This document shows, piece by piece, positions 27,301 through 35,327 of a DNA stretch of 64,000 bases. Position 1 is the first letter of the stretch, and each line of letters begins with the position of its first letter. A program made the translations under genes and the position numbers. The notes beneath the pieces were generated by a model. That model worked only from the letters and a program-made list of their open reading frames with translations. It had not been told where the DNA came from and searched no databases. This stretch comes from Acidihalobacter_A sp037381185. GTDB taxonomy: Bacteria > Pseudomonadota > Gammaproteobacteria > DSM-5130 > Acidihalobacteraceae. Location: assembly GCF_037381185.1 (NCBI RefSeq), contig NZ_JARRQY010000028.1, positions 1 to 64,000 on the forward strand, in the 5' to 3' direction.

Positions 27301-28053
27301 GGCTGTCTGCTTCCAGGAGAAATCAGCACTCAGCCACGTCAATGTCCCGGCCGCAGCCGAAGCGTTGCGAACAGCCGGAGTGGAAAATGCGAAACGAGTC
27401 AGCCCTGCATGCCCGCTTACCGTTTCCGGCAAACCGTCTTTCCAGCTCGTCCACAAGCGCGCGTCGAGCACGCCCTGCACCGCCGGCAGTTGCGGCAGGA
27501 ACTCACGCAGCAACGGCGTATCCAGGCGCCCGCCCTTGAGATCCACGTAGACCCGACCGCTCCAGCGCCGCTCCGGCGCCAGCACGCCGCGCAGTTGGGC
27601 AACGAAATCCACGCGCCGCCCGATCTGCGCCGGCAGCTGCGCACCGCCGGCCATCCGCAGTTCGCCCTGGCTGTTCACACGTGCCGCCAGGGCCATGTGA
27701 CTAAGGCGGTAATCAACGCCGCTACGCGCGTCGCTGAGCTGCACGCTGGCGTTTTCCAGCTCGAATTTCGCCCCGTAAAGCCCCTGTAGCCAAACCGACA
27801 GAGCTCACATGCATCCCACCTATACCCAAACCAAGAACCATGCACACAGGCTTCATACCTGCTGCATACCATGAACCAAACCAACTAGACCCAGGTAATC
27901 CGCCGAACTCGCCGCCTGTTCGATCTCGGCCTTGTACTGGGGCACCAGCGGCAGCATCTGGCGCGCAGTGACCGTGGCCACGGCGGCCAGAATCACCGCT
28001 ATCGCAGCGAGCAGCCAGAGCTTACCGAACAGCCATCGCAGAGCGCGCAACAT
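24331..28053 (-). pseudogene. yhdP: YhdP / AsmA-like large envelope protein gene, interrupted by in-frame stops
   Basis: YhdP-family proteins span the periplasm and help move phospholipids to the outer membrane. Here an N-terminal piece (28053-27853, 66 residues) has the membrane anchor LWLLAAIAVILAAVATVTA and the family-typical LPLVPQYKAEIEQAASSA. The remainder (open from 27744, 1137 residues) starts just after ALSVWLQGLYGAKFELENAS and runs normally through the AsmA-like body to the C-terminus. Both pieces are in the same frame. Between them a short segment carries stops at 27853-27855, 27820-27822 and 27805-27807. Without readthrough the large part lacks its anchor; GTG 27744 could restart it in the cytoplasm. 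Confidence 0.82.
27805..27893 (-). other. Short G/T-rich segment interrupting yhdP
   Basis: About 90 nt with base use unlike the gene around it: on the coding strand it is almost free of C and rich in G and T, with the words TTGGTTTGG twice and GGTAT three times. It replaces what by family comparison should be about 24 nt (the short loop before ALSVW). It keeps frame but holds three stops. No terminal inverted repeats or target duplication were seen. Confidence 0.6.
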
Positions 28054-28219
28054 GGCGCCTCAATGACAGGCGCCGCAGACGCGCCGAATCGATGAGCGAG
28101 CAGGATGAGCTGCCAGGCGCGCACGGTGCAGCGACCGAGACATTTCAAATGGATAGGCGAGGGAGCGAGCAGCGTGCAGCGCTGCAGATCGGCTTCGTAA
28201 CCATTTGGTCAGCGTGTCC

Positions 28220-29701
28220 CTAGAGCGGCACCACATCGAACTGCTCCTGCGTATACAGACCCTCGACTTGCAGCCGCACTGGACGGTTGATGAACTCCTG
28301 CAACTCGGCAAGGCTCGCCGACTCCTCGTCAAGCAGCCGGTCGACCACCGATTGCGAGGCCAGCACCAGCACCTCACGGGCCTCGAACTGGCGCGCCTCG
28401 CGCAGGATTTCGCGGAACAGTTCATAGCAAACGGTTTCCGAGGTCTTCAACGAACCACGGCCGGTGCAGGTGGGACACGGTTCGCACAGCACGTGCTCCA
28501 GGCTCTCGCGGGTGCGCTTGCGCGTCATTTCCACCAAACCGAGGCTTGACACCTCCAGCACCTGGGTGCGCGCATGGTCGCGTTCGAGCGCCTTTTCCAA
28601 CGCACGCATCACTTGGTGCTTGTGCTCATCGTCGCGCATGTCGATGAAATCAATGATGATGATGCCGCCGAGGTTGCGCAGGCGCAGTTGCCGCGCCACC
28701 GCCTGCGCGGCCTCGAGATTGGTCTTGAGAATGGTCTCCTCGAGGTTACGGTGGCCGACGAAAGCGCCGGTGTTGACGTCCACCGTAGTCATCGCCTCGG
28801 TCTGGTCGAACACCACATGTCCGCCCGACTTGAGCTGCACCTTGCGTTCCAGCGCCTTCTGGATTTCGTCCTCAACTCCGTACAGGTCGAAAATCGGCCG
28901 TTCGCCGGCATAATGTTCGATGCGCGAAGCCATGTCCGGAACGTAACGGGCCGCAAAGTCGTTGACGATGGCCAGGTTCTCGCGCGAATCGACGCGGATC
29001 TTGTCGACCTCGTGACTGGCCAGGTCGCGCAGCACGCGCAGCATCAGCGGCAGATCCGAATATACCCGCTCGCCATGCACCGCGCTGCCGGCGCGCTCGC
29101 GGACGGTCTGCCACAGGGTACGCAGGTAGTACATGTCGCGGCGCAAGGCCTCTGGCTGCACGCCCTCCGCAACGGTACGCACGATGAAACCGTGCTGCTC
29201 GTCGCAGATACTTGCCACCAGTTCCTCGACCATGCTGCGCAGGCGTTCACGCTCGTCTTCGTCTTCGATACGCGTCGATACGCCGATGCTGCTGCCGCCC
29301 GGCACCAGCACCAGATAACGCGACGGCACGGTCAGATGCGTGGTGAGCCGCGCCCCCTTGGTACCCAGCGGATCCTTGACCACCTGCACCAGCAGGTGCT
29401 GCCCTTCCTTCAGCAATGCGCCGATCGGCTGCGGCGCCGGGGTTTCGGTACTGGGCGGCGTGTCGTCCTTATGCAGGTCGCGCAAATCGGAAGCGTGCAG
29501 GAACGCGGCGCGGTCCAGGCCGATGTCGACGAATGCCGCCTCCATTCCCGGCAGCACCCGGCTGACCCGCCCCTGATAGATGTTGCCCACCAGACCAAGG
29601 CGACGCGTACGCTCGATAAACACCTCCTGCAGCACGCCGTTCTCGACCAGGGCGATACGCGTCTCCTGCGGCGTGACGTTGATCAGCAACTCAGTACTCA
29701 T
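28220..29701 (-). CDS. rng: Ribonuclease G
   Basis: This endoribonuclease of the RNase E/G family matures the 5' end of 16S rRNA and cleaves mRNAs. 493 residues, the RNase G length, without the long C-terminal scaffold of RNase E. The S1 domain is seen at residues 36-90 (GNIYQGRVSRVLPGMEAAFVDIG), the catalytic DNase-I-like part includes IIIDFIDMRDDEHK with the Mg-binding Asp, and the zinc-link CEPCPTCTGRG follows. The ATG overlaps the maf stop (ATGA). About 165 nt without genes separate it from yhdP. Confidence 0.97.
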   Translation of the reverse strand: MSTELLINVTPQETRIALVENGVLQEVFIERTRRLGLVGNIYQGRVSRVLPGMEAAFVDIGLDRAAFLHASDLRDLHKDDTPPSTETPAPQPIGALLKEGQHLLVQVVKDPLGTKGARLTTHLTVPSRYLVLVPGGSSIGVSTRIEDEDERERLRSMVEELVASICDEQHGFIVRTVAEGVQPEALRRDMYYLRTLWQTVRERAGSAVHGERVYSDLPLMLRVLRDLASHEVDKIRVDSRENLAIVNDFAARYVPDMASRIEHYAGERPIFDLYGVEDEIQKALERKVQLKSGGHVVFDQTEAMTTVDVNTGAFVGHRNLEETILKTNLEAAQAVARQLRLRNLGGIIIIDFIDMRDDEHKHQVMRALEKALERDHARTQVLEVSSLGLVEMTRKRTRESLEHVLCEPCPTCTGRGSLKTSETVCYELFREILREARQFEAREVLVLASQSVVDRLLDEESASLAELQEFINRPVRLQVEGLYTQEQFDVVPL

Positions 29702-30324
29702 GCGACCTCATCCCTGTCCGGCAACGTTGCGGGCACCGCGATACCGAATTCGGCGAGCAGTTGCGCGGTTTCGTACAGCGGCAAGCCCATCACTCCGGAA
29801 TAGCTGCCTTCCAGACGTTCCACGAACACCGCACCCATCCCCTGAATCGCATAGCCACCGGCCTTGTCCAAAGGCTCGCCGCTGACCGCGTAGGCGGCGC
29901 GCTCAGCCGCCGTGATTTCACGCAGGCTGACATGAGAGCGCGACAACATGGCGCACTCGCACGCGCCCTGAACCACGGCCACTGCCGTCAGCACCTCGTG
30001 CGTGCGGCCGGACAGCCGGGCCAGCATGACCTGCGTCTCTGCAGCATCGACCGGCTTGCCGAGTATCTCCCCGTCCAGCACCACCGTCGTATCCGAGCCC
30101 AGCACCGGTAAACCATCACCCTCGGCATGGCGCTCCCAGGCGGCGCGCGCCTTTTCCCGCGCCAGACGCCGTACGTACGCTTCCGGCGCCTCGGCAGCGC
30201 GTGGCGACTCGTCAATGTCCACCGGACGCACCTGACAGACGAGGCCGAGTTGCGCCAGCAGTTCGCGTCGCCGTGGCGAGGCGGAAGCGAGCGTCAACAG
30301 AGGCGTGATCGTTTTCGAATCCAT
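29698..30324 (-). CDS. maf: Maf family nucleoside triphosphate pyrophosphatase
   Basis: This enzyme hydrolyses non-canonical or modified NTPs (dTTP/UTP type or 7-methyl-GTP type) to monophosphates. 208 residues from the ATG at 30324, with AGG close upstream. The family signature LASASPRRRELL, the central VLGSDTTVVLDGEILGKP with its metal-binding Asp, and DKAGGYAIQGMGAVFVERLEGSYSGVMGLPL are visible. The pattern WERH..GDGLP and QGMGAVFVERLEG fits the dTTP/UTP branch (YhdE-like). Coupled to rng. Confidence 0.93.
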   Translation of the reverse strand: MDSKTITPLLTLASASPRRRELLAQLGLVCQVRPVDIDESPRAAEAPEAYVRRLAREKARAAWERHAEGDGLPVLGSDTTVVLDGEILGKPVDAAETQVMLARLSGRTHEVLTAVAVVQGACECAMLSRSHVSLREITAAERAAYAVSGEPLDKAGGYAIQGMGAVFVERLEGSYSGVMGLPLYETAQLLAEFGIAVPATLPDRDEVA

Positions 30325-30355
30325 TGAAACCTGTACGAATGCACGCCGAAACGGG

Positions 30356-30826
30356 CTATTCGCGGTGATAAGGGTGATTGCGGATGATACTGGATGCCCG
30401 GTAAAGCTGCTCGGCAACGAGGACCCGCACCAGCGGATGCGGGAAGGTCAAGGGCGACAGCGACCACAGCCACTCCGCCTGCGCGCGCGCCTTGTCCGTC
30501 AGGCCTTCAGGCCCGCCGACCCACAGCGCCACGTCGCGCCCGTCCTGCATCCAGCGTTCCAGCCGTCCGGCCAGCGCTGGCGTGTCGACCATGCGTCCAC
30601 TCGCATCCAGCGCGACGATGCGCGCGCCGCGCGGCGTGGCCGCCTGCAAACGCTCGGCTTCACGCTCCGCGATGCGGGCAAGATCGGCCTTGCGCGTACG
30701 CTTCTCCGGCGGGATATCGACCAGTTGCAGCGAAGACTCCGCCGGCATACGCGCGGCGTACTCCTCGTAACCCATCTGCACCCAAGCCGGCATGCGCTGG
30801 CCGATGGCGATTAAGTGGATACGCAC
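30356..30826 (-). CDS. rlmH: 23S rRNA (pseudouridine1915-N3)-methyltransferase
   Basis: A SPOUT-fold methyltransferase acting on 23S rRNA helix 69 in the assembled ribosome. 156 residues, normal length. MRIHLIAIGQRMPAWVQMGYEEYA is the family N-terminus, ALWVGGPEGLTD the SAM-binding loop, and the C-terminus is LVRVLVAEQLYRASSIIRNHPYHRE. It is separated here from rsfS-nadD, which often accompany it and lie at 46-47 kb. Confidence 0.97.
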   Translation of the reverse strand: MRIHLIAIGQRMPAWVQMGYEEYAARMPAESSLQLVDIPPEKRTRKADLARIAEREAERLQAATPRGARIVALDASGRMVDTPALAGRLERWMQDGRDVALWVGGPEGLTDKARAQAEWLWSLSPLTFPHPLVRVLVAEQLYRASSIIRNHPYHRE

Positions 30827-31245
30827 GAATACACTGTCCTTGGTAACCGGGCACAGTGTAACTGCACGCTGCCGGATAAGCCGAACGAGAATCGAGCGCT
30901 ACGCTCGAATTCAAACGGTTCGATTCGAACCGGCGAATAGTCAGGGCGGCGAGGCATCGTAGTCATTATGCGCCGCCTCTCTTGCTCGAAAGGAGTCGGG
31001 AGCCGGCTTTTACATGAATTTTCACGGCACGGCCAAGATGTAGGGCGGCACAGTGACAATCCCGCACTCAAGCGATACCGGCTCTACCTGACGAGCTCTA
31101 CCTTCAAATTCCGAAGTACTGTCCGGCGTCCGGAAGCTGAAGCTCACGCAGCATCGATTGTGCACCGCCTACTCTGGATGCACAGGGGGAAATGAAAATC
31201 GACTGCGTACCATTCACCTTGCCGCCCATCCTACCCGCTCACTAT
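30827..31245. other. Gene-free interval between rlmH and the IclR gene
   Basis: About 420 nt without a convincing gene. It contains a perfect inverted repeat CGGTTCGA-T-TCGAACCG at 30916-30932, and ACACTG/CAGTGT flanking the first 30 nt. The short frames across it show no family features. It probably holds the rlmH promoter. Confidence 0.5.
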
Positions 31246-32037
31246 TCAGCGCGCTCCCGACTCACCTGGAATCCCCCTATAACCCAAACGCTCCGAAATT
31301 CGCGCCGCAGCTTGCTGCAACAACTCCGCCCACTCGTTCCGCCGCCGCTCGATCGGCGCCGAAATCGAAAGCCCTGCAACTACTGCACCCGAGGCATCAC
31401 GCACCAGGGTCCCAATGCAGCCCACACCCAGTTCGGCCTCTTCGTCATCGAAGGCATAACCCAGCGCAAGCGCCGCCTCGCCGGCGCTAATCAGACGGCC
31501 CTCGTCGTCGATCGTGTTCGGCGTAAACGCCCGCAGGCCGGTTCGGCGAGCGTACTCGCGAATAGCGTCACCTCCCTCGAATCCGAGCATGATCTTGCCC
31601 ACGGCGGTGACATGCAGGGGAGCACGGCTGCCGATGACCTGCTCCACCCGCATCATGCGGTTCGGCACGGCGCGCTCGACATAGATCACTTCGTCACCCT
31701 CGCGGATGGTCAGATTGACGCTCTCGCCGATCTGGTCGCGCAGCCATTCCATGGCCGGCAGCGCCTCCTGCCGGATATCCACATCCGAGCGCACGCGCGC
31801 GCCCAGCTGCAACAGGCGACGTCCCAACCGGTAGCCGCCGCACTCATCACGCTCGACGAAGCCGTGGCTGACCAGCGCTCCCAGGATGCGAAACACCGTG
31901 GACGAATGCAGGCCTGTTTCCGCCGACAGGATCTTCAGGCTTACCGGCCCGGTGTAACGGGCAATGGCGTCCAGCAATTGCGTCATGCGGTCTATGACCT
32001 GAATGCCGGATACCGATCTCCTCACTGTTTTTTTCAT
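31246..32037 (-). CDS. IclR-family transcriptional regulator
   Basis: A 263-residue regulator with an N-terminal winged helix (residues 10-75: VIDRMTQLLDAIARYTGPVSLKILSAETGLHSSTVFRILGAL) and a C-terminal IclR effector domain (HVTAVGKIMLG, YVERA). IclR proteins usually control one adjacent catabolic operon. It is divergent from the transketolase-like gene, and an inverted repeat typical of such operators lies between them, so it probably controls that gene and itself. Confidence 0.92.
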   Translation of the reverse strand: MKKTVRRSVSGIQVIDRMTQLLDAIARYTGPVSLKILSAETGLHSSTVFRILGALVSHGFVERDECGGYRLGRRLLQLGARVRSDVDIRQEALPAMEWLRDQIGESVNLTIREGDEVIYVERAVPNRMMRVEQVIGSRAPLHVTAVGKIMLGFEGGDAIREYARRTGLRAFTPNTIDDEGRLISAGEAALALGYAFDDEEAELGVGCIGTLVRDASGAVVAGLSISAPIERRRNEWAELLQQAAARISERLGYRGIPGESGAR

Positions 32038-32071
32038 ATAGCGAAGTCTCCTCCACCTCGCGGATCAATAT

Positions 32072-32086
32072 TTTCATATTATGAAA
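32072..32086. promoter_or_regulatory. Candidate IclR operator
   Basis: TTTCAT-ATT-ATGAAA is a perfect 6-bp inverted repeat in an AT-rich patch between the divergent IclR and transketolase-like genes. Further matching half-sites are nearby: TTTCATA just before the IclR start codon and TGAAATATTCAT at about 32100. Assignment to this regulator rests on position and symmetry. Confidence 0.55.
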
Positions 32087-32268
32087 TATAGACTGTATTG
32101 TGAAATATTCATCCATCGACTAGGGTTCCAAACAAGCCAATGCCTGCACCCGCCGATAACCCGCTCAACGTCTATGCGGATCGGTCACAGCACATCGCCA
32201 GGCACAGGCACCGCGCGCGAAACGCTTCGCCGCGAATCGTTCAGCAACTCCAGCCCCAGGACATCATC

Positions 32269-34494
32269 ATGAGCACCGCCGCCAACGACCTCAGCGAACA
32301 CCTCGACGCACCGGCCTTTTGCGAAGGCATTGAACATCTCGGCGAAGCCTGGCCGGAATTCGACGCGCTCGGCGCCACGCCGGTCATCGCCGAAGGACAG
32401 CAGGCGATCGCCGACACCTCCGCCCCGGCCGCCGCCTACCAGACGCTGCAGATGGCGGACGCGCTGCGCTACCTCACGCTGCAGGTCACCGGCGCCAAAG
32501 GCTCCGGGCACCCCGGCGGCTTCGCCTCCGCAGCCGACGCCTATGCCGCACTGGTGATGCTCGGACATACCAACATCGTCACCGAGGTCGGACACCACGC
32601 CCCCGGTTTCTACAGCGCCATGTTCCTCGACACCTCGCTGGAGGCGATGGGCATCAAGACAGTCGCCGAGCTGTGCGAACGCTTCCGCGAACGCGAAGGC
32701 CTGCTCGGTCATCTTTCCGGGGCCATTCCCGGCCTGCTCGCCCCGGCCGGCCCGCTGGGCCAGGGTCAGCACTTCGCCATGGCCGGTGCGCTGCTGCATC
32801 CCGACAAGCTGTTCCCGGTAACCATCGGCGACGGCGGCATGGGCGAACCCTACGTGCTCAATTCCCTGCTGCACTTCAACACCGCCTATCCGCAGACCAC
32901 CAACTTCCTGCCGGTGCTGGTGTGGAACGGCTACAGCCAGGAACATCACTCCATGTGCTCCACTTGGAGCAACGACGAAATGCTCGCCTACTGGCGCAGC
33001 CACGGCTTCGAGGAGGTCGTGCTGATCGACGCCAAGGACTACGACGATGCCGGTCAGAACGGTACCTACGTCGACAGCACGCTGTTTTCGAACACCCAGC
33101 GCCTGGCCTTCGCCGGCGCAGTGCTGAGCGGCATCGAGCTTGCCGCCTCATCCGCCATGAACGGCCATCCGACCGCCTTCATCATCAAGCAGCTCAAGGG
33201 CGCCGGCGTGCACACGGTGGGTGCCAAGTCGCACAACCTCTACCCCAAGGACACGCTGGACCAGCCACACATCATCGAAGGCCTGCAGCGCCGTGCGCTC
33301 AACGCCGGTGCCTGGGCGACCGTGCGCGCCAACTTCGTGCGCGCCGGCGGCGGGCCGGCCGCCAAGACCGCGGTCACGGAACACGAACTCGAACTCGCCC
33401 CCCTCGGCGCTCTGCCACTGCAGGCCTTCGCCCCCGACGGTGACAAGCAGGTACCCGCCACCGCACTCGGCGCACTCGCCGCCCACGTCGGCCGTCAGGA
33501 CCCGCGCTTCGTGGTGACCAACGCCGACGGCAACGAAGCCTCGGCCATGAAGAACATCAACGATGCGCTCAAGATTCGTCACCCCACGACCGACCCGCTG
33601 TACAACCAGGAACCGGGCGGGCAGGTCTACGAACCGCTCAACGAGGACGCCTGTGCAGGCCTTGCCGCCGCGCTGGCCCTGTTCGGCTCGCGTTCGCTGT
33701 GGCTGTCCTACGAAAGCTTCGCCATCAACGGCTGGCCCATCGTACAGACGGTCGCCCAGGCGATGGCCGAGCTGCGTCGCAAGACGCCCGCAGTGGTCTG
33801 CATGTTCACCGCCGGCGCGCTCGAACAGGGTCGCAATGGCTGGACCCATCAGCGTCCTGAAATCGAGAACTACTTCGCGGCCATGATGCGCAACGGCAAC
33901 ACCTACCCGCTGTTCCCCTGCGACGCGAACATGATCCAGGCTGCCTACGCCTGGGCGCTGGACTCTCACAACAAATGCGTGCCGATCGTCGCATCCAAGA
34001 GCCCCCTGCCGGTCTACACCACGCCCGAGCAGGCCCGCGAAGGCGTCGAGCAGGGTGCGACCGCGCTGTACGAAAGCGCCGGCAGCAAGGGCACGGCGGT
34101 GTTCGCCGTCACCGGCGACATGGTGCTGCTGCCGGTGTTCGCCGCACGCGACGCCCTGGAGGCCGAAGGCTACGGCGTGCGCGTGGTCGCGGTCGCCAAT
34201 CCGCGCCGTCTGTACCGCCCGAGCGACGTTTCCTGGGACACCGTGTCCCAGCCCGACAACGCGTTCATGGACGACGACCGCTTCAACGCATTGTTCGACG
34301 GCGACGTGCTGATGGGCGTCACCGGCGGCGCCAGCGGCTCGCTGGAGCCCGTGCTGTTGCGCTCACGCGCGCCGCGGCGCGACGTGTTCGCCTGGAAGCG
34401 CGGCGAGACGACCGCCTCGCCGAGCGAGCTGTTCGAATTCAATGGGATGACCGGGGAGGATATTGCGGGACGGGTCAGGGGTTTGGTCGGCTAA
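32269..34494 (+). CDS. Thiamine-diphosphate transketolase/phosphoketolase-like enzyme
   Basis: A 741-residue single-chain ThDP enzyme. The N-terminal domain has TGAKGSGHPGGFASAADAYAAL (pyrophosphate-side His and Gly) and the ThDP/Mg motif GDGGMGEPYVLNSLLHFN ending in VWNG. The middle domain has LWLSYESFAINGWP and the C-terminal domain an oligomerisation fold. I recall homologues carrying the label xylulose 5-phosphate 3-epimerase; I cannot check this and would not take it as the activity. The start at 32269 has AGGA seven bases upstream; an upstream Met at 32140 is less likely. A sugar-acid kinase gene follows after element B, suggesting a shared carbohydrate pathway under IclR. Confidence 0.85.
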   Translation: MSTAANDLSEHLDAPAFCEGIEHLGEAWPEFDALGATPVIAEGQQAIADTSAPAAAYQTLQMADALRYLTLQVTGAKGSGHPGGFASAADAYAALVMLGHTNIVTEVGHHAPGFYSAMFLDTSLEAMGIKTVAELCERFREREGLLGHLSGAIPGLLAPAGPLGQGQHFAMAGALLHPDKLFPVTIGDGGMGEPYVLNSLLHFNTAYPQTTNFLPVLVWNGYSQEHHSMCSTWSNDEMLAYWRSHGFEEVVLIDAKDYDDAGQNGTYVDSTLFSNTQRLAFAGAVLSGIELAASSAMNGHPTAFIIKQLKGAGVHTVGAKSHNLYPKDTLDQPHIIEGLQRRALNAGAWATVRANFVRAGGGPAAKTAVTEHELELAPLGALPLQAFAPDGDKQVPATALGALAAHVGRQDPRFVVTNADGNEASAMKNINDALKIRHPTTDPLYNQEPGGQVYEPLNEDACAGLAAALALFGSRSLWLSYESFAINGWPIVQTVAQAMAELRRKTPAVVCMFTAGALEQGRNGWTHQRPEIENYFAAMMRNGNTYPLFPCDANMIQAAYAWALDSHNKCVPIVASKSPLPVYTTPEQAREGVEQGATALYESAGSKGTAVFAVTGDMVLLPVFAARDALEAEGYGVRVVAVANPRRLYRPSDVSWDTVSQPDNAFMDDDRFNALFDGDVLMGVTGGASGSLEPVLLRSRAPRRDVFAWKRGETTASPSELFEFNGMTGEDIAGRVRGLVG

Positions 34495-34637
34495 CGCTGC
34501 CGCGCCTGGAACAGCTGCCCCCGCCTTAGAAATTCAAGGTCTGTGGTTTCTTCTAGCAATGTACTGAAACCGCGTTCTTCGAGGACTGGGGTCGTTTCGG
34601 ACGCGAATCAGCGTTAGGTAGAGCTGGTTTTACGTGA

Positions 34638-34866
34638 GTGACGCGCCCGAGTACCTTTCTTTGCACGCCCAAAGAAAGGTACGAAAGAAAGGCGCCCGGA
34701 AGGCCTTGACCCTGGCGGGCAAACCTCGAGCGCACACCCCGGCCCGGGGCACCGCAGGCACTTGCCTTCCAGGCAAAGCCTGCTCGGGCGGCTTCCCTGC
34801 CGCCCGACCCCGCGCCGGAGCGCACGCTCGAGGCAAGGCCACACGGGAACCGGAGAGTCAAAACAG
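34638..34866 (+). repeat. Element B, left arm (matches right arm of element A)
   Basis: The outer hairpin is TACCTTTCTTTG/CAAAGAAAGGTA (34652-34663 and 34670-34681), a perfect 12-bp stem. Compared with the same stem in element A (CCTC.../...GAGG), three of the four outer pairs changed on both sides. Inner pairings CCTCGAGCG/CGCTCGAGG and GGCCTTG/CAAGGCC close the arm, and hairpins GCAGGC..GCCTGC and GGGCGGC/GCCGCCC are kept. Confidence 0.8.
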
Positions 34867-34930
34867 CACGGCCCCCAAACGTCTGAGCTACGAATCGACC
34901 AATACAGAACGGTTTCGCTTCGGACTCGCC

Positions 34931-35163
34931 CTGTTTTGACGTTCGGTCCCCCCTGATCGCTTGCCTCGCGGACGTGCGCCTGGGCGGGGATGGCCGGCAG
35001 GACGCCGGCCAAGCAGCCCTTCGCAAGGAAGCGAATGGCTGCGGGCCCCGTTCAGGCGTGCGTTCGCGAGGTTGCCCGACAGGGACAAGCGATCCTGGGG
35101 GTGCGTTTCTTTCGCCGGTTTCTTTGCGCATTTCAAAGAAATCGGCTCGGGCGCGTCACCTCG
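34931..35163 (-). repeat. Element B, right arm (matches left arm of element A)
   Basis: Nearly the same as the element A left arm: hairpin TTTCTTTG/CAAAGAAA (35119-35126, 35134-35141), GATCGCTTG with CAAGCGATC, GCAGCC..GGCTGC hairpin, and GGCCGGC-GTCCT-GCCGGCC. Differences fall mainly in loops or weaken single pairs. Confidence 0.8.
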
Positions 35164-35327
35164 ATCGAGCGAATCCCCATACATCAAATCGCGCCCGAAA
35201 GAGGCCCCAAGGCCAGTAAACAAACCGCCTTCAACCACACAAGATCAAAACTGCAAACGCTGACTCGCGTCCCCACACCCCAGCCCACACAACGGTAGTT
35301 GTGAACACACAAACGAAGACCAGCCCC

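Larger units (their letters stand above)
34575..35275. repeat. Composite inverted element B (inverted copy of element A)
   Basis: This lies in the 830-nt gap between the transketolase-like gene and the DUF1537 kinase gene. Read on the minus strand it has the same order as element A: left-type arm, GTCAAAACAG, 64-nt core, CTGTTTTGAC, right-type arm. The core boundaries are 34857-34866 and 34931-34940. The core is also exactly 64 nt and aligns to core A without gaps. The outer flank is longer on the right side, where it includes sequence matching the far left of element A. Confidence 0.85.

Noticed and set aside
30916..30932. GGTTCGATTC resembling the T-arm of a tRNA
   Set aside because: No acceptor, D or anticodon arm can be drawn around it; it is a simple 8-bp inverted repeat.
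30968..31195. 75-codon plus-strand frame in the rlmH-IclR gap
   Set aside because: No ribosome site, no motif, and unusual composition; not supportable as a gene.
19500..34574. Interpretation of the block between elements A and B as a composite transposon or genomic island
   Set aside because: It contains ordinary housekeeping genes in conserved order and no mobility gene.
34553..35131. Open frames of 100 to 190 codons inside element B on both strands
   Set aside because: Base changes between the copies follow stem pairing, not codon positions, and composition is Arg/Gly/Pro-rich without motifs.
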